Assembly (NCBI GenBank): GCA_001247695.2
Contig: LGRX02025931.1
Coordinates: 40,939-104,938, forward strand
Direction: 5' to 3'
DNA length: 64,000 bases
Origin: Cymbomonas tetramitiformis
Lineage: Eukaryota; Chlorophyta; Pyramimonadophyceae; Pyramimonadales; Pyramimonadaceae
The translations under genes and the position numbers were made by a program. The notes under the pieces were generated by a model. It worked only from the letters and a program-made list of their open reading frames with translations. It made no database searches and was not told where the DNA came from. This document shows, piece after piece, positions 43,733 to 53,870 of this stretch; within the stretch, counting starts at the first letter, position 1; each line of letters begins with the position of its first letter.

Positions 43733-46009
43733 CTACTCGGGGTCAAAGTCCAGAGGAGCACCGTCACCACAATGTTCACGGTAGTAGCTTGCAGCACTGC
43801 TCTCCAGTGGGTCAGGCGGCCGGTGAACCACCGTCGCAGCACCCAGGGAGTGCAGTACTGCATCCAGAGTGACGGGGTCCAGCTCGGATATATCGGGGTA
43901 GATGCATAAGTCTCCCCTGCACAGCACAGGCTGCGGTGCAGCCCGACCCGATACCTGCACAGAGTCGATGTCATTGGCCGCCGTGTAGGCGGCAGCTCCC
44001 ACTCCCATGATCGAGATCAAAAGAACAAGGGAGAGAAGGTAATGAAACCCCCACGGGCCCGCGTGTGCGGGGAAGCCCCATGGCGGCTTTCCACATCCGT
44101 AGGTGCGGGAAGCACCACCAGACACAGGCACGTGGGTTGCGGGCTCCGACGCATGATTTGCCGAAACGGCCGGAGCCCGCGGCTTCACGATGAAGCTGCC
44201 GTCGGCGAGGTCCTCGTAATCCTCCGTGTCGTAACCCGTGAGATCAACCTGCCCGATAGCGGCGTGGATCACGGTCTGAACGAACCCAGCGAATTCACCG
44301 TCCGCGTCCGCTGTGGTGGTTACCCGCGCCGATTGCAGTGGCGCGGGTTTCACATCCTTTCCCTGCGAGACAGGCATAGCAGGGGCCGGCACGGCGGATG
44401 CCGATGCCGCCGCACCACCTGCCGGAACCTGCTCCTCCGGCGTGGTCCCCGCTGTGGCGGGTCCGCACACCAGAGCCGAAGCCTGCCGCTCGGCACCGTC
44501 AGAAGGCGGGAAAGATGCGTGGGTGTAATGTACCTGCGGGTTGGCCGCGGAGTGAACCTCCGCGGCAAGATCGTCGAGTCGGCGGAGAATATCATCTCCA
44601 TCGGAAGCCGGCTGCTGCTCCGCCGTGAAGCCGTAGGCGGACACGTCGATGCCGCCCACCGCTCCCGCACAAAGCACCGCGGGCGGCCCGTACACGGCGG
44701 CCGCACGTGCGAAGGAATCCGCTCCATCATCTGCTGCCTGCTCGAACAACGCGCACATGGCGAGCGCGTGCACCCCCTCTGCGTCCTCCTCGTCGATGGG
44801 AACACAGAATGCTGCAGCAGAGGTGGGCGGGTGTTGGCGCCCGCCCAGCGGGCAGTCGCGGTAGAAGTGATAGTTCTCACCTTTGCCCGCCTTCTTGCAC
44901 CTACCGCAGAACGGCTTCGCCTGCTGATCGTCGCGGTCGAACCCCACCGGTGGGGCCTTGTGGGTCCCCACGCGGAATCCTCGCGGCTGCTGCCCCCGCT
45001 GCTGCTGCTGCCGCTGCTGCACCCGCTCCCGCTGTTGCCGCACCACCGGAGCGACCTCACCGTGCTGCCGCTGCACGAGCTCCTTGAGCTCAGTGATCTT
45101 CTGCAGCAGCGCGTCGTACTCGCTGCTAGACAGGTGCGCGGAAATGCCGCCCGCGCCAGAAACCGCCTTCCCCCCGCCCGTCTGTGCCCAAGCCTGGTAA
45201 ATTTCCACAACCATGGAACGGAGCGAAACCAACGACACGTGGGTCAAGTCAGCGGCCATGGGATAGCGGACCTTCACCGCAGCGTAGAATACGGGGTCGA
45301 TTCGGGTGTAGAGGGATAATTTCCTCGTGGCCTCGGTCGGTGTCCAGTCGGAAGCTCGGTTATCCCGCACCAAACGTTGCTCCTTAGCCAAGATCAGCTG
45401 CGGGTCAACGTTTGCGGGATAACGCAACGCGGCGTGCTCCTCCTGCTGCGACTCTCGTAGCGCCACTGGAACACAGCCCTTGATGATGTCGATAAGGGCT
45501 CGCCGTCCATCTCGGGCAGTCGAAGAATCGGTACCAGTCAGCCAGACGAACGCGTTGCTGTGCTTCTCAATCACCAGAGCCAGAACGTCGTAGAGAAGTC
45601 CATTCACCCTGTTGACCACGGGTGCCAGAGGGTCGTCGAGGTCAAAGGCACGTAGCTCCAGACCAGCCGACTGAAACTCCGTACGCAGCTGCACCACCAG
45701 GTCGGACAGAAGACCAGCGTCGTCCGTACCGCGAAAATGATGTTTCTTGTCGCCAAGAATATCCTCACGGATACTCTTGGCCCAAGCTCGATGTAGTCGC
45801 GCCTTGTAGATCTCGTCGACGAGCTTGGATCGCTCCTGCAGGTAACGTCTGACGGCCACGCCCGCGTCCTCGTTCGATGCAGGGTTGGGGGTAGGAACAG
45901 AAGGCGTAGCTGCCGTTGGTGTGTTCCGTACCCCGTCGATCAACCTCAGAGAGGCGTCGATGTCGCTGTCCCTCGTGAGGGACTTCTTGGATCTCGTAGT
46001 GACTCCCAT
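43733..46009 (-). CDS. Gag-like protein of element A with zinc knuckle and C-terminal hydrophobic segment
   Basis: 758 codons from the in-frame ATG at 46009 (MGVTTRSKKSL). The open frame extends upstream to 46276 but without an ATG. Helical Gag core: DSDIDASLRLIDGV, TARDGRRALIDIIKG, LRYPANVDPQ, paralleled in the 53.9-kb polyprotein (DGRRAWLVI, EDVDPEPYI). A glutamine-rich basic stretch (RQQRERVQQRQQQQRGQQ) precedes a knuckle-like CGRCKKAGKGENYHFYRDC (Cys-X2-Cys-X9-His-X4-Cys). Near the C-terminus, FHYLLSLVLLISIMGVGAAA is a strong membrane-helix candidate, unusual for a Gag. A 55-codon homologue lies at 4187-4352. Confidence 0.8.
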   Translation of the reverse strand: MGVTTRSKKSLTRDSDIDASLRLIDGVRNTPTAATPSVPTPNPASNEDAGVAVRRYLQERSKLVDEIYKARLHRAWAKSIREDILGDKKHHFRGTDDAGLLSDLVVQLRTEFQSAGLELRAFDLDDPLAPVVNRVNGLLYDVLALVIEKHSNAFVWLTGTDSSTARDGRRALIDIIKGCVPVALRESQQEEHAALRYPANVDPQLILAKEQRLVRDNRASDWTPTEATRKLSLYTRIDPVFYAAVKVRYPMAADLTHVSLVSLRSMVVEIYQAWAQTGGGKAVSGAGGISAHLSSSEYDALLQKITELKELVQRQHGEVAPVVRQQRERVQQRQQQQRGQQPRGFRVGTHKAPPVGFDRDDQQAKPFCGRCKKAGKGENYHFYRDCPLGGRQHPPTSAAAFCVPIDEEDAEGVHALAMCALFEQAADDGADSFARAAAVYGPPAVLCAGAVGGIDVSAYGFTAEQQPASDGDDILRRLDDLAAEVHSAANPQVHYTHASFPPSDGAERQASALVCGPATAGTTPEEQVPAGGAAASASAVPAPAMPVSQGKDVKPAPLQSARVTTTADADGEFAGFVQTVIHAAIGQVDLTGYDTEDYEDLADGSFIVKPRAPAVSANHASEPATHVPVSGGASRTYGCGKPPWGFPAHAGPWGFHYLLSLVLLISIMGVGAAAYTAANDIDSVQVSGRAAPQPVLCRGDLCIYPDISELDPVTLDAVLHSLGAATVVHRPPDPLESSAASYYREHCGDGAPLDFDPE

Positions 46010-46415
46010 CTCTAGATAAGCCTGAGGGGAGGCGGTACCCTGCAGCACGTTTGGGTAGGGTCGCGGGGAAAATGTGACGTCACAGATACGGACGGAACGG
46101 TCGAGCCATGCGAGCGAGGGGCAAAGGAAGATGTCGTCGAAGTCAAAGGTGCCAAGGTCACCAGCCCAAAATACGGTAGCAAGCGGGATCAGAGCGTGCA
46201 GAAAACCGTGAATGAAGCAATGAACATTGCGACGACGAAACCCAATCCAAGCCGGCACCCCATAGCTGCGGCTCAAAGACGCTCACCGCAAGCTGCTCAT
46301 CTCATAATTCCCACTGATGCCCAAACGCGCAAACGCGCACCACCTCTCCGAGCGGCCTTTTAGCCAATCATGGCCAAACTAGCAAGTGGAATAAAGCGTG
46401 GATGGGGCCACGACC

Positions 46416-46670
46416 TACCGGAATATCCTAGTTCACTAGATATCAGAGGGTCCCGAACTGTGTGGATAAACTCTCTCAAGATAATAAACCCTAAGCTAGA
46501 TATACCCGGAACGGTCTCGCAACGGTCTCGGGAACTAGCCTACCTGTGACACAGCGTGTGTCACAGCACGAACCTATAGATCAGTCAGCAGTCCAGTGTT
46601 GGTCCTAGGGGTCTGTCATAGGGGCCTGCACCGGGACTCCCAGTCAGGGCTGCCTATACAGATTCCAGCA
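46416..46670 (-). repeat. 5' LTR of element A (255 bp)
   Basis: On the minus strand it begins TGCTGGAATCTGTATAGGC and ends TTCCGGTA. Just inside, the conserved sequence TGGCCCCATCCACG (shared with element B) is a primer-site candidate. Confidence 0.9.
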
Positions 46671-47088
46671 AATATTCCTGATGCAAAAGTTGATTGTACT
46701 GGAAACAATGAAAAAACTTATAGGTTTCCGGTGCAAAACCGTAGATTCTAGAAGCATAGCTGGCACTGGCGGTGGGGGCGGTGCGCGGGTGGTACTCGGT
46801 GGTACTCGGGCTGTGCGTGGGCCGATGGGTGGGTGCTGGATGGATGGGGGGGAGGGCGCGTACACCTCCCCCATTTCCTCCCCTCGGCCAACGCACCGCC
46901 CGAGTACCACCCGCGGACCGCCCCCACCGCCACCGCCAGCTATGCTTCTATAATCTACGTTTTTGCACCGGAAATACACGACAAAACTTTTCATCGTTTC
47001 CGGTACAATCAACTTTTGCACCGGAAATCCGCGCTGGAATGGAGGTGTCATGGTTTGCACCGGAAATTATCAAAATTTGCTCCCAGAA

Positions 47089-48063
47089 AAATTAAAACCT
47101 TTTTATCTTGCTGCGGTTTCCCTAGTCGATACGTTTTGGATGCGCCCTCCGACGAGGCGCGCTATGAGTTAAAGAGTAGCCCCTATTGTTTAGCAGTTGC
47201 CTGCTCAGCAGGATTGCGGCACTTGTATGACATTGTTAGAGTCTCACTGAAATGACACATGTCATAATTATCATAATATGACAGGCATATGTCATCGGTC
47301 ATCAGTATGTCATGTATCATATTATGGCATTGGTCATCAGTCGTCGATAAACTATCATATTCATATGACATGCCGCGGTCATTAATGACAATGACGTGCG
47401 GTAGACCGGTAGTCGTGGTCGCATTCAAATGCAAATATATCCTCGACTGGCTAGCGCATCGGTCGAGGAAAGCGTCTGGTGTGTGTCTGTGTGAACACCA
47501 TGCGTTTGCGAATTCACCTTCCCATAAGGTACGATACGTTCGTACTATTAGGAAGGATGAATTAGCGAAAGTATGGCCTCGCTGAGTAAACCATACGGGA
47601 GTCAACAGAATAGGACGTCCCACATCAATGCACACACGTGTGGAAGAAACGATCGGGAATCGTATATCTCACTAATGTGCTTGCGCACATCCTAGACTGA
47701 CGACGTGACGAGTCGTTTACTCCGATGCATGCTGGGATCACGTACCCCGATGATGGTGCCTTGAGAAGGTGGCATGCATTAAACCATTGATATAAAATCG
47801 GGACTTGTTGTAAGCTATTCGCTTTTTGGTGAACCGCAAACAAAACCACCAGTCTCTTCCGTCCCGAATGCACGCGCCATACATCCCGACTCACGCGCGA
47901 GTCGTAACATACATGGGCATCTTCACTCAGCGTACGTGTTTTATTATTGCAATTCTAAAAAGCCCAAGTGACATGCTTCGTTGTTCCGGAACTCGCAATG
48001 CAGCGAGTTGATTATTGACTCATCGCATGAAGTCGTGATGAGTTTATTGATACCAGAAGACAA
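47089..48063. other. Spacer between the two LTR elements
   Basis: No gene supported; rich in ATGACA/TGTCAT inverted words around 47230-47390. Left of element B the sequence ends GACAA, half of its target duplication. Confidence 0.4.
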
Positions 48064-48317
48064 TACCGGAATATCCTAGTACACCAGATATCAGATAGTC
48101 CCGTACTCGTGTGGATAAACTGTGTAAGATAAATAAACCCTAAGCTAGATATACCCGGAACGGTCTCGGACGGTCTCGGAGTCTAGCCTACCTGTGACAC
48201 CGCGTGTGTCACAGCACGAACCTACAGATCAGTCAGCAGTCCAGTGTTGGTCCTAGGTATCTGTCATAGGGGCCTGACCGGGACTCCCAGTCAGGGCTGC
48301 CTATACAGATTTCAGCA
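48064..48317 (-). repeat. 3' LTR of element B (254 bp)
   Basis: Same TG...TA ends on the minus strand as element A, preceded by the same GGGGTGGTG tract. Confidence 0.9.
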
Positions 48318-48642
48318 CACCACCCCAGCACTGTGGGTGGTGACTGGCTAGGAGAGTCAGAAAATGTAAAGCTGCAAGTGTTAGGGCAGGAGCCAGGGTG
48401 ACAAGGCCTAACTGCTAATCTAACTGTGCAATTCTGATACACAAATTAGAACCCTCTAGCTAGCACAAGAGCATAAACTCACAGGCAATTAAGGTCCTGC
48501 TAAACTACTGAAAGGCTCTGTGTCAGCAAGTCAAATTGAAGATTTCAAAGGTGTCAAAGTAAAACCATAAACCAGAAAATTGTTGAAGTCACCGGAGTTC
48601 CGCACACCACCATGTCGGTGTGCATCCAGAGTGAACAAGAAG

Positions 48643-49140
48643 TCAGCCGACGGCATCGTAGTAGCCAGCGGTGGCCTCTCGGAGATCCATACCATAGTAG
48701 GATGTAAAGAAACCAGCTCCATAATAGTGCTCCACATCGAGAGGACCGCTCTCATGTAAGGCCATGCCGTAGTAGTAGGCCATGCCAACCCCCAAATCTG
48801 CCTGAGACAAATCCTGAAAGGCTAGCAGGCTCAGAGTGTCAGGAGGCTCGGGCGGCTGAAGCGGCGGCACATCGTGAGCCAACAAGAAACCCTGAGCCGG
48901 GTTCATTGACTCAACAAAATCATTCGTAGAGTAAAATGACGGAGTCCCCCAATCGAGATCGCCACCAGGCGAAGGCATCTCCGTAGCCGGTGCACATGCC
49001 GACACAGCAGAAGCTGTGGAAGCCGAAACAGCTACACCTGCAAAAGAAATGCACAAGAGAGAAAGCATGGCGAGAGCGCCGATTGCCGGCGCGCCAAAGC
49101 CGAAAGGCGGCACACCGCACCCGATAGCACCGGCCGGAGC
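48643..49140 (-). pseudogene. C-terminal hydrophobic domain of Gag-like protein, element B
   Basis: Reads AIGCGVPPFGFG, then ALAMLSLLCISFAGVAVSAS, then an acidic, tyrosine-rich tail (YYYGMALHES). It aligns to the C-terminus of element A (TYGCGKPPWGF, LLSLVLLISIMGVG). It is one frame away from the N-terminal ORF of this element, so the deletion fusion is out of frame unless frameshifted. Confidence 0.6.
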
Positions 49141-49576
49141 TCGCGGCGTGTTGGTCGACTAGGTGCTTCCGCAACGCGACAGCGGTGTCGGAGTTGCTGG
49201 AAGCAGCAGGGGGCACCACAGGTGGGGTGCTAGCGGTCGGAGTGTCCCGAACCGCATCCAAAAGCCGTATTGAGGCATCCAAATCGGAGTCCCTCAATAG
49301 GCGTTTGCGAGCTCGTGTAGATGTCGCCATACTTTTGAAAGCCATAGAAAAGATGATGCGCGGTAGCACGTCTGGGTGTTGTGGCGGAAACGGAGCGAAG
49401 ACGTAACGGCAGAACGTGCGGAGCGGCGAAAAGAGCGTGGGGCACTTGCAAATGTCGATGTGGTCGAAGGTGTCCGGAGCACCAGCCCAAAATACGTAAA
49501 CCAGCGAGATCAGGGCAGGTAAAGTAACGCAAATGAACATTGCCAAAACCGAGCAATAGCAACGCGCGGTGCCCAT
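48920..49576 (-). CDS. N-terminal hydrophobic leader plus Gag start, element B
   Basis: An in-frame ATG near 49576 (MGTARCYCSVLAMF) begins a hydrophobic segment (ICVTLPALISLVYVFWAG). The frame continues through the Gag start MATSTRARKRLLRDSD and RLLDAVRDTPT, matching element A. It loses homology at about 49150 (RKHLVDQ), the deletion junction, after which it is out of frame. Here the hydrophobic leader and Gag are one frame, unlike element A. Confidence 0.6.
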   Translation of the reverse strand: MGTARCYCSVLAMFICVTLPALISLVYVFWAGAPDTFDHIDICKCPTLFSPLRTFCRYVFAPFPPQHPDVLPRIIFSMAFKSMATSTRARKRLLRDSDLDASIRLLDAVRDTPTASTPPVVPPAASSNSDTAVALRKHLVDQHAASSGRCYRVRCAAFRLWRAGNRRSRHAFSLVHFFCRCSCFGFHSFCCVGMCTGYGDAFAWWRSRLGDSVILLYE

Positions 49577-49728
49577 GACTCGCAGCCGCAAGAGACGTCT
49601 ACCGTAAAGTCATGTCCAAATCCTAGTCGCACCCAAACGCGCAAGTGCGCACCACCTCTTCAAGCGGCCGCTTAGCCAATCATGGCCAAGATAGCAAGTG
49701 GAATGAAAACGTGGATGGGGCCACGACC

Positions 49729-49983
49729 TACCGGAATATCCTAGTACACCAGATATCAGATAGTCCCGTACTCGTGTGGATAATCTGTGTAAGATAAATA
49801 AACCCTAAGCTAGATATACCCGGAACGGTCTCGGACGGTCTCGGAGTCTAGCCTACCTGTGACACCGCGTGTGTCACAGTACGAACCTACAGATCAGTCA
49901 GCAGTCCAGTGTTTGGTCCTAGGTATCTGTCATAGGGGCCTGACCGGGACTCCCAATCAGGGCTGCCTATACAGATTTCAGCA
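49729..49983 (-). repeat. 5' LTR of element B (255 bp)
   Basis: Near-identical to 48064-48317, with the candidate primer site TGGCCCCATCCACG just inside. Confidence 0.9.
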
Positions 49984-50399
49984 GACAATGCCCGCGATAG
50001 ATGAACCGTTCCCCGAAAACCTGAAGCATCGAATTGTGCTAACTACGTATTGTACACTCGAGACAATCACACGGTCATACAATTCTACCACCCTAGGAAA
50101 CCTGATTATGGTATGATATGAGACACTTAGATAGAGCTCGGGCAGATCTCAACACACGCACCTTTGTACATAGTGGGTGCGTGACACTTTCCAACGGCCA
50201 GCTAGCGTTCGCACCTCTCCCGAAAAAATTACAGCCGCCTCTATGTTAATTTTATCTCGGTAATTTTATGATACAGAGTGGCTTATTTTTTGTTCGTATG
50301 GTATTCTTACTGTATTTTATGGGAGTATTTTGATACGCGTCTTGCGACGAGCAGAGTTCAGTATGGTCAAAAAATCTGGTCGTAAAACTCATCCGTCTG

Positions 50400-51156
50400 A
50401 ACCGCTTTTGCGAGTCTAGAGATACAGCTTCGGCAGGTAATAAGCAGTGCGACATCTGCCTTGCATCTGCTGAGAATCTCGAAAGGGACCTATACCACGC
50501 TCTCAGTCGACTACGTTAGCTGCAGTGCTGTGGAATCGCTTTCTGACGCGCAATTTTTGTCAAAAAATCTGCTCGAGACCATCAAGCTAGTGGAGACCAA
50601 GGCGCATGCAGTGGTTGCCACAGCTGACAGAGTCCTCATCGCACAACAGGAAAGTACAATCACTGAACGCACAGACACGACAGGCGCGAAAGGGACCACA
50701 CGCAGTAGTGGGCCCAGCGTCCAAACAGTCCGACGCAGAAATCTTCGAGTAGCACAGAAGGCAAGACAATTTTCAGGGGATAAGGGCCCAGTGGCAACAG
50801 ATACTCACAAGCCTCCTGCAGCGACTGAAACGAAAGCCCTCAGCGTCAGTGCGCAAGTGAAATCCAAGGGAACTCGTGGCAAAGCATCAAAAACGCCACA
50901 GACACCTGGGAACTCCTCGCCTGGTAAAGCTCTTGCACCTCGATCCACTGGACAGAAGCGCGCAAAAAACAGCACAGGGGAGAGGGGCAATCGCAAAGAG
51001 CCCAAGGCTCGAAGATCCATATTGTGGAACGAGGGAGTCGCAGACAAACGCTCTGAGTCACAGCCAGCGGCGGCATCGCCCAAGGAGGGGGCACAGCAGC
51101 GTTCGTGCTCCCTGAGCCCTGAGGGGCGAGAAATGATCAAAGTTGAATATGGATAG
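50400..51156 (+). CDS. Basic, low-complexity open frame without ATG (possible exon)
   Basis: The frame is open from a TGA at about 50397 to TAG at 51154-51156, over 240 codons, but the only Met is near the end. A possible acceptor (TTCGGCAG) lies at about 50437. The first part is helical (AVESLSDAQFLSKNLLETIK); the rest is Lys/Arg/Ser/Thr-rich (KSKGTRGKASKTPQTPGNSS), as in a disordered nucleic-acid-binding tail. I do not recognise it. It could be an internal exon or an element relic. Confidence 0.3.
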
Positions 51157-52079
51157 CCTTTCAATCTTAGTGGAGACACTCAAATCAGACAGCGCGTATT
51201 ACCCTTGATCGAAGCAGGCTACTGTGAAAATCGGAGGGCTTCAGCAAAGAAGAATGAATCACGTGCTGCCAACCTAGATAGAGCCGCTTTTTCCTGAAAA
51301 GGTTTTTTCTTAGCGGCGGAATCTCTGTTGTTTTATGCGGTGAAATAGTGGGGCCGCGGGATACGGCTTGCCCGAAGATCCTTTGAACTCGATCCTTAAC
51401 CGGGTGGGGCAACTCCCTCCTGTAACTGAAGTCGGGGTTGAGACTCTCGCAGACTGCCTAGGATCCCACACAGCCTAGAGACCACTTGCAAGCCGACTCC
51501 TCATAGTAGAATACTGGCTAAGTCCTTACCTGTTTAAAGTTCATCCGCACCGCATCCGAACAATACACTGTGCCACGGCGGATCGGATAACTGTCTAGCC
51601 TTAGCCGTCGGCTTCAGGGGGGGCCGCAACACAATCCTGCCGACCGGGTTTCCTGCTTTACAAAATTGTGCAGTACTGAATCGGACAACTTAATAGTGGT
51701 AATAGGTAGAAAGGGAAAGGCTCCCTTATAAATCCAGCCCACACCAGTTAAATGGTGTCTTTATTTTATTTTATTTTGGGTGCGTGATCGAAGCAGGTAG
51801 AACAATAAGGGTTGCAAGATGCTCGGCAAAAATAGCCGACTTTCTACCGTGCTACTGTGATGAAATAGGGGGAGGCGCGTACGTTTGTTGTTGTTACGTA
51901 TGTTGGGGGGGGTAAAGTGTTAGGGGGGTGGGGATCTTGGGAAGCCCCCTTAGGTTATGTGCTGCTAGGGGGGGCAAAATAATCCCTTGTCCGGGATTGG
52001 GGACCTCCCCACAACGAAAGTAATGATTGTTCGTAGCCCCCCCTAAGGACCTATTGCGTGCACCTTGATCACCCTAGAG
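51157..52079. other. Spacer, no gene seen
   Basis: G-rich tracts at about 51.88-51.98 kb and a TTTTATTTTATTTTATTTT tract at about 51.76 kb. No element end or exon is secure. Confidence 0.35.
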
Positions 52080-53250
52080 TGTTAGGTTTAGCCCAGGCAG
52101 CCCTCCCGGGAGTCCCGGTGTAGGCCCCTCGGACTAGACCCCTAGTCCGATCTGACTCGGGTACCGCTGCCCGTGTGTGTCATTGTAGTGTCACATGCCG
52201 TTAGGTTCCGTTCGAGACTTTCGCCTAGGTTATAGGTTTCAGTATCTGATATCTATTCACACTTTATACATATTCTGAATACAGTCAACCAATAACAGGC
52301 TCACTCCGAATATAGCGGTTGGGGTATATTCACTACTGTAAGCCGCGCGCCGTCGGCTGCGGGTGCAAGCTGTCCAAGCGATTCGAGCCCAAGACACGGA
52401 CAAACCCGAGACCGATTTGACACAGTAAGGGGGTAACGCCACGCTAGCGCTACGCGTCAAACGTGACCCGCTCGCGCTGACCGATCGCGAATTCTGCTCG
52501 GCCGCGTAGCGGCCGCTCGGGGAATTTAATATCTCTGGCGTCCGGGGATGAGACGGTCGGCGTCGGGTGTCGGTAGCCGGCGCCCGCAACGTCTCAGCGT
52601 CAAGGTCAAGCCTAGTAGCCTACCCTACTCTGGCTGAGACCAGAGCCTCCGGAAAGCGATTTTTTCACACTTAAGATCGATTTTTTTATTTTATGTAATA
52701 GTCCGTACGAGCTGCTTTCCATTGCTGTCTGTCGAGAATCGCGCGATCGGCCGCGCAGCGGCCGAAGCTCGTAACCTCTGGCAAGCCAGAGTACTGCTAC
52801 TGTAAGCCTGAGACTGTGACAGGAAGTCCAACAGGCATCCTAAGTCAAGGATCACACGTTGCCCCTCAAGGCGGCTAAGTGTCTCTTCGTAAAACTCCGG
52901 GATGTGGTAGTGGGAAGTCTTCCTTTTGGTTCCTGGGCTTGCCTGTGCTGAGATTCAGTAGTTCAGTATCACGTATGACGTATGACAGTGACAGTGACAG
53001 TACAGTGACTTCCTACCTGTACTCAGTAGTTCGACTTCGGTAGCTTAGACTGTGACACACGATATGATTGCCTAGTGACGGCCTCAGAGCTTAGATAGCC
53101 TGAGAGTCGTGTATTCATTTCTATCTTTTGATATACCCGATTGCCTCGCTCAAACCCTACGGCGTTCAGCGTTTTCACTGTGTCACTAGGACATTCTAGT
53201 AGGCTATAGGCCCACCACTTGCCTAAAGTGGTTTTGATTCAAAGCCACTA
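52080..53250 (+). repeat. 5' LTR/leader region of the large Copia-like element
   Basis: From 52080 (TGTTAGG) a stretch resembles the minus-strand LTRs of elements A and B: AGGCAGCCCT, GGGAGTCCCGGTG, AGGCCCCT, GACCCCTAG, then GTGTGTCA and a late GATATCT. This places it as the 5' LTR of a plus-strand relative. The LTR end and primer site are not clear. Two GC-rich hairpins with CGGCCGC/GCGGCCG arms lie at about 52498-52516 and 52748-52767. The 3' LTR is not in the window. Confidence 0.5.
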
Positions 53251-53870
53251 AATGGCTGGCTAAAGCTGTAGAGGGGCGAGCGTGGCTGAGTAGGTAGAAT
53301 GTTGCGGGGTGCCGCGTTTTCGCGGCACAACTGACTGCGTGGATGGAGAGGTAAGCGCGACGAGTGGCGGAGGAGAGTACGGAGAGATGGGTCAGAGAGC
53401 GCTGGGGCCCCCGATGGTATGCAGCATTGCGCAGAGTTTGGTACTGAGTGGTTCGCGACACGTTAAAAAGGCCATGACCTCGGACATCGACAAGCGCGGA
53501 GACCTCGACCCTACTCTCCTACTTTCCGCCCACCCCCGCCGCTCCGCATTTTTCCTCACTGCTCTATACGTCTTTACCCGTATCATTTTACCTTAATTTG
53601 CCACGCTTGCCGCTTGTTTGTGAACTTTGAGCGGATCTTGGAATCTTGCGGGCGACTTGGCCGTTTTTGACCGCTTATTACTTGCGTTCTACTTGGACTC
53701 AGACATTTTCCTTTGGAGGGTGTTTTTACTTCGCCATTACCGGCCGTGTTACCGAGTTTCGTGGGCATCGGAGCAGATTTTGAATTTATCTTGGATTTGG
53801 CCCCTTCCTTGAAGGGGGCTCACCCTTATCGTTAGGGTTTCATCCCTTCGGTGCTTCGCTTTCGGTTGCC

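Larger units (their letters stand above)
43153..46670 (-). mobile_element. Non-autonomous Copia-like LTR element A (Gag only)
   Basis: Near-identical LTRs at 43153-43406 and 46416-46670 flank a Gag-only interior. The insertion has a perfect 5-bp target duplication, AATAT (43148-43152 and 46671-46675). There is no protease, integrase or reverse transcriptase, so mobility would depend on an autonomous relative such as the element at 52-59 kb. The LTRs differ by only a few bases, indicating a fairly recent insertion. Confidence 0.92.
42994..47088. mobile_element. Foldback/MITE-type element, split by an LTR element
   Basis: A perfect 20-bp inverted repeat (TTCTGGGAGCAAATTTTGAT at 42994-43013, complement at 47069-47088) bounds it. 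With the nested LTR element (43153-46670 plus one AATAT) removed, the original is about 570 bp. The right part is a long imperfect hairpin with about 150-bp arms (46680-46840 against 46868-47024). A perfect 18-bp hairpin lies at 43068-43085 and 43093-43110. Motifs of the form GATTGTACCGGAAACAAT recur. No ORF. Confidence 0.75.
48064..49983 (-). mobile_element. Non-autonomous LTR element B, internally deleted relative of element A
   Basis: LTRs are 48064-48317 and 49729-49983, the same family as element A with a distinct subfamily sequence. The target duplication is GACAA (48059-48063 and 49984-49988). The interior is only 1.4 kb. It aligns to the two ends of element A's interior, and the Gag core and zinc knuckle are missing. 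The primer-site candidate and polypurine tract are kept. Confidence 0.92.

Noticed and set aside
43900..45400. Plus-strand ORF of 425 codons opposite the element A Gag
   Set aside because: No protein-like motif; the minus strand has the Gag and zinc knuckle and matches independent copies.
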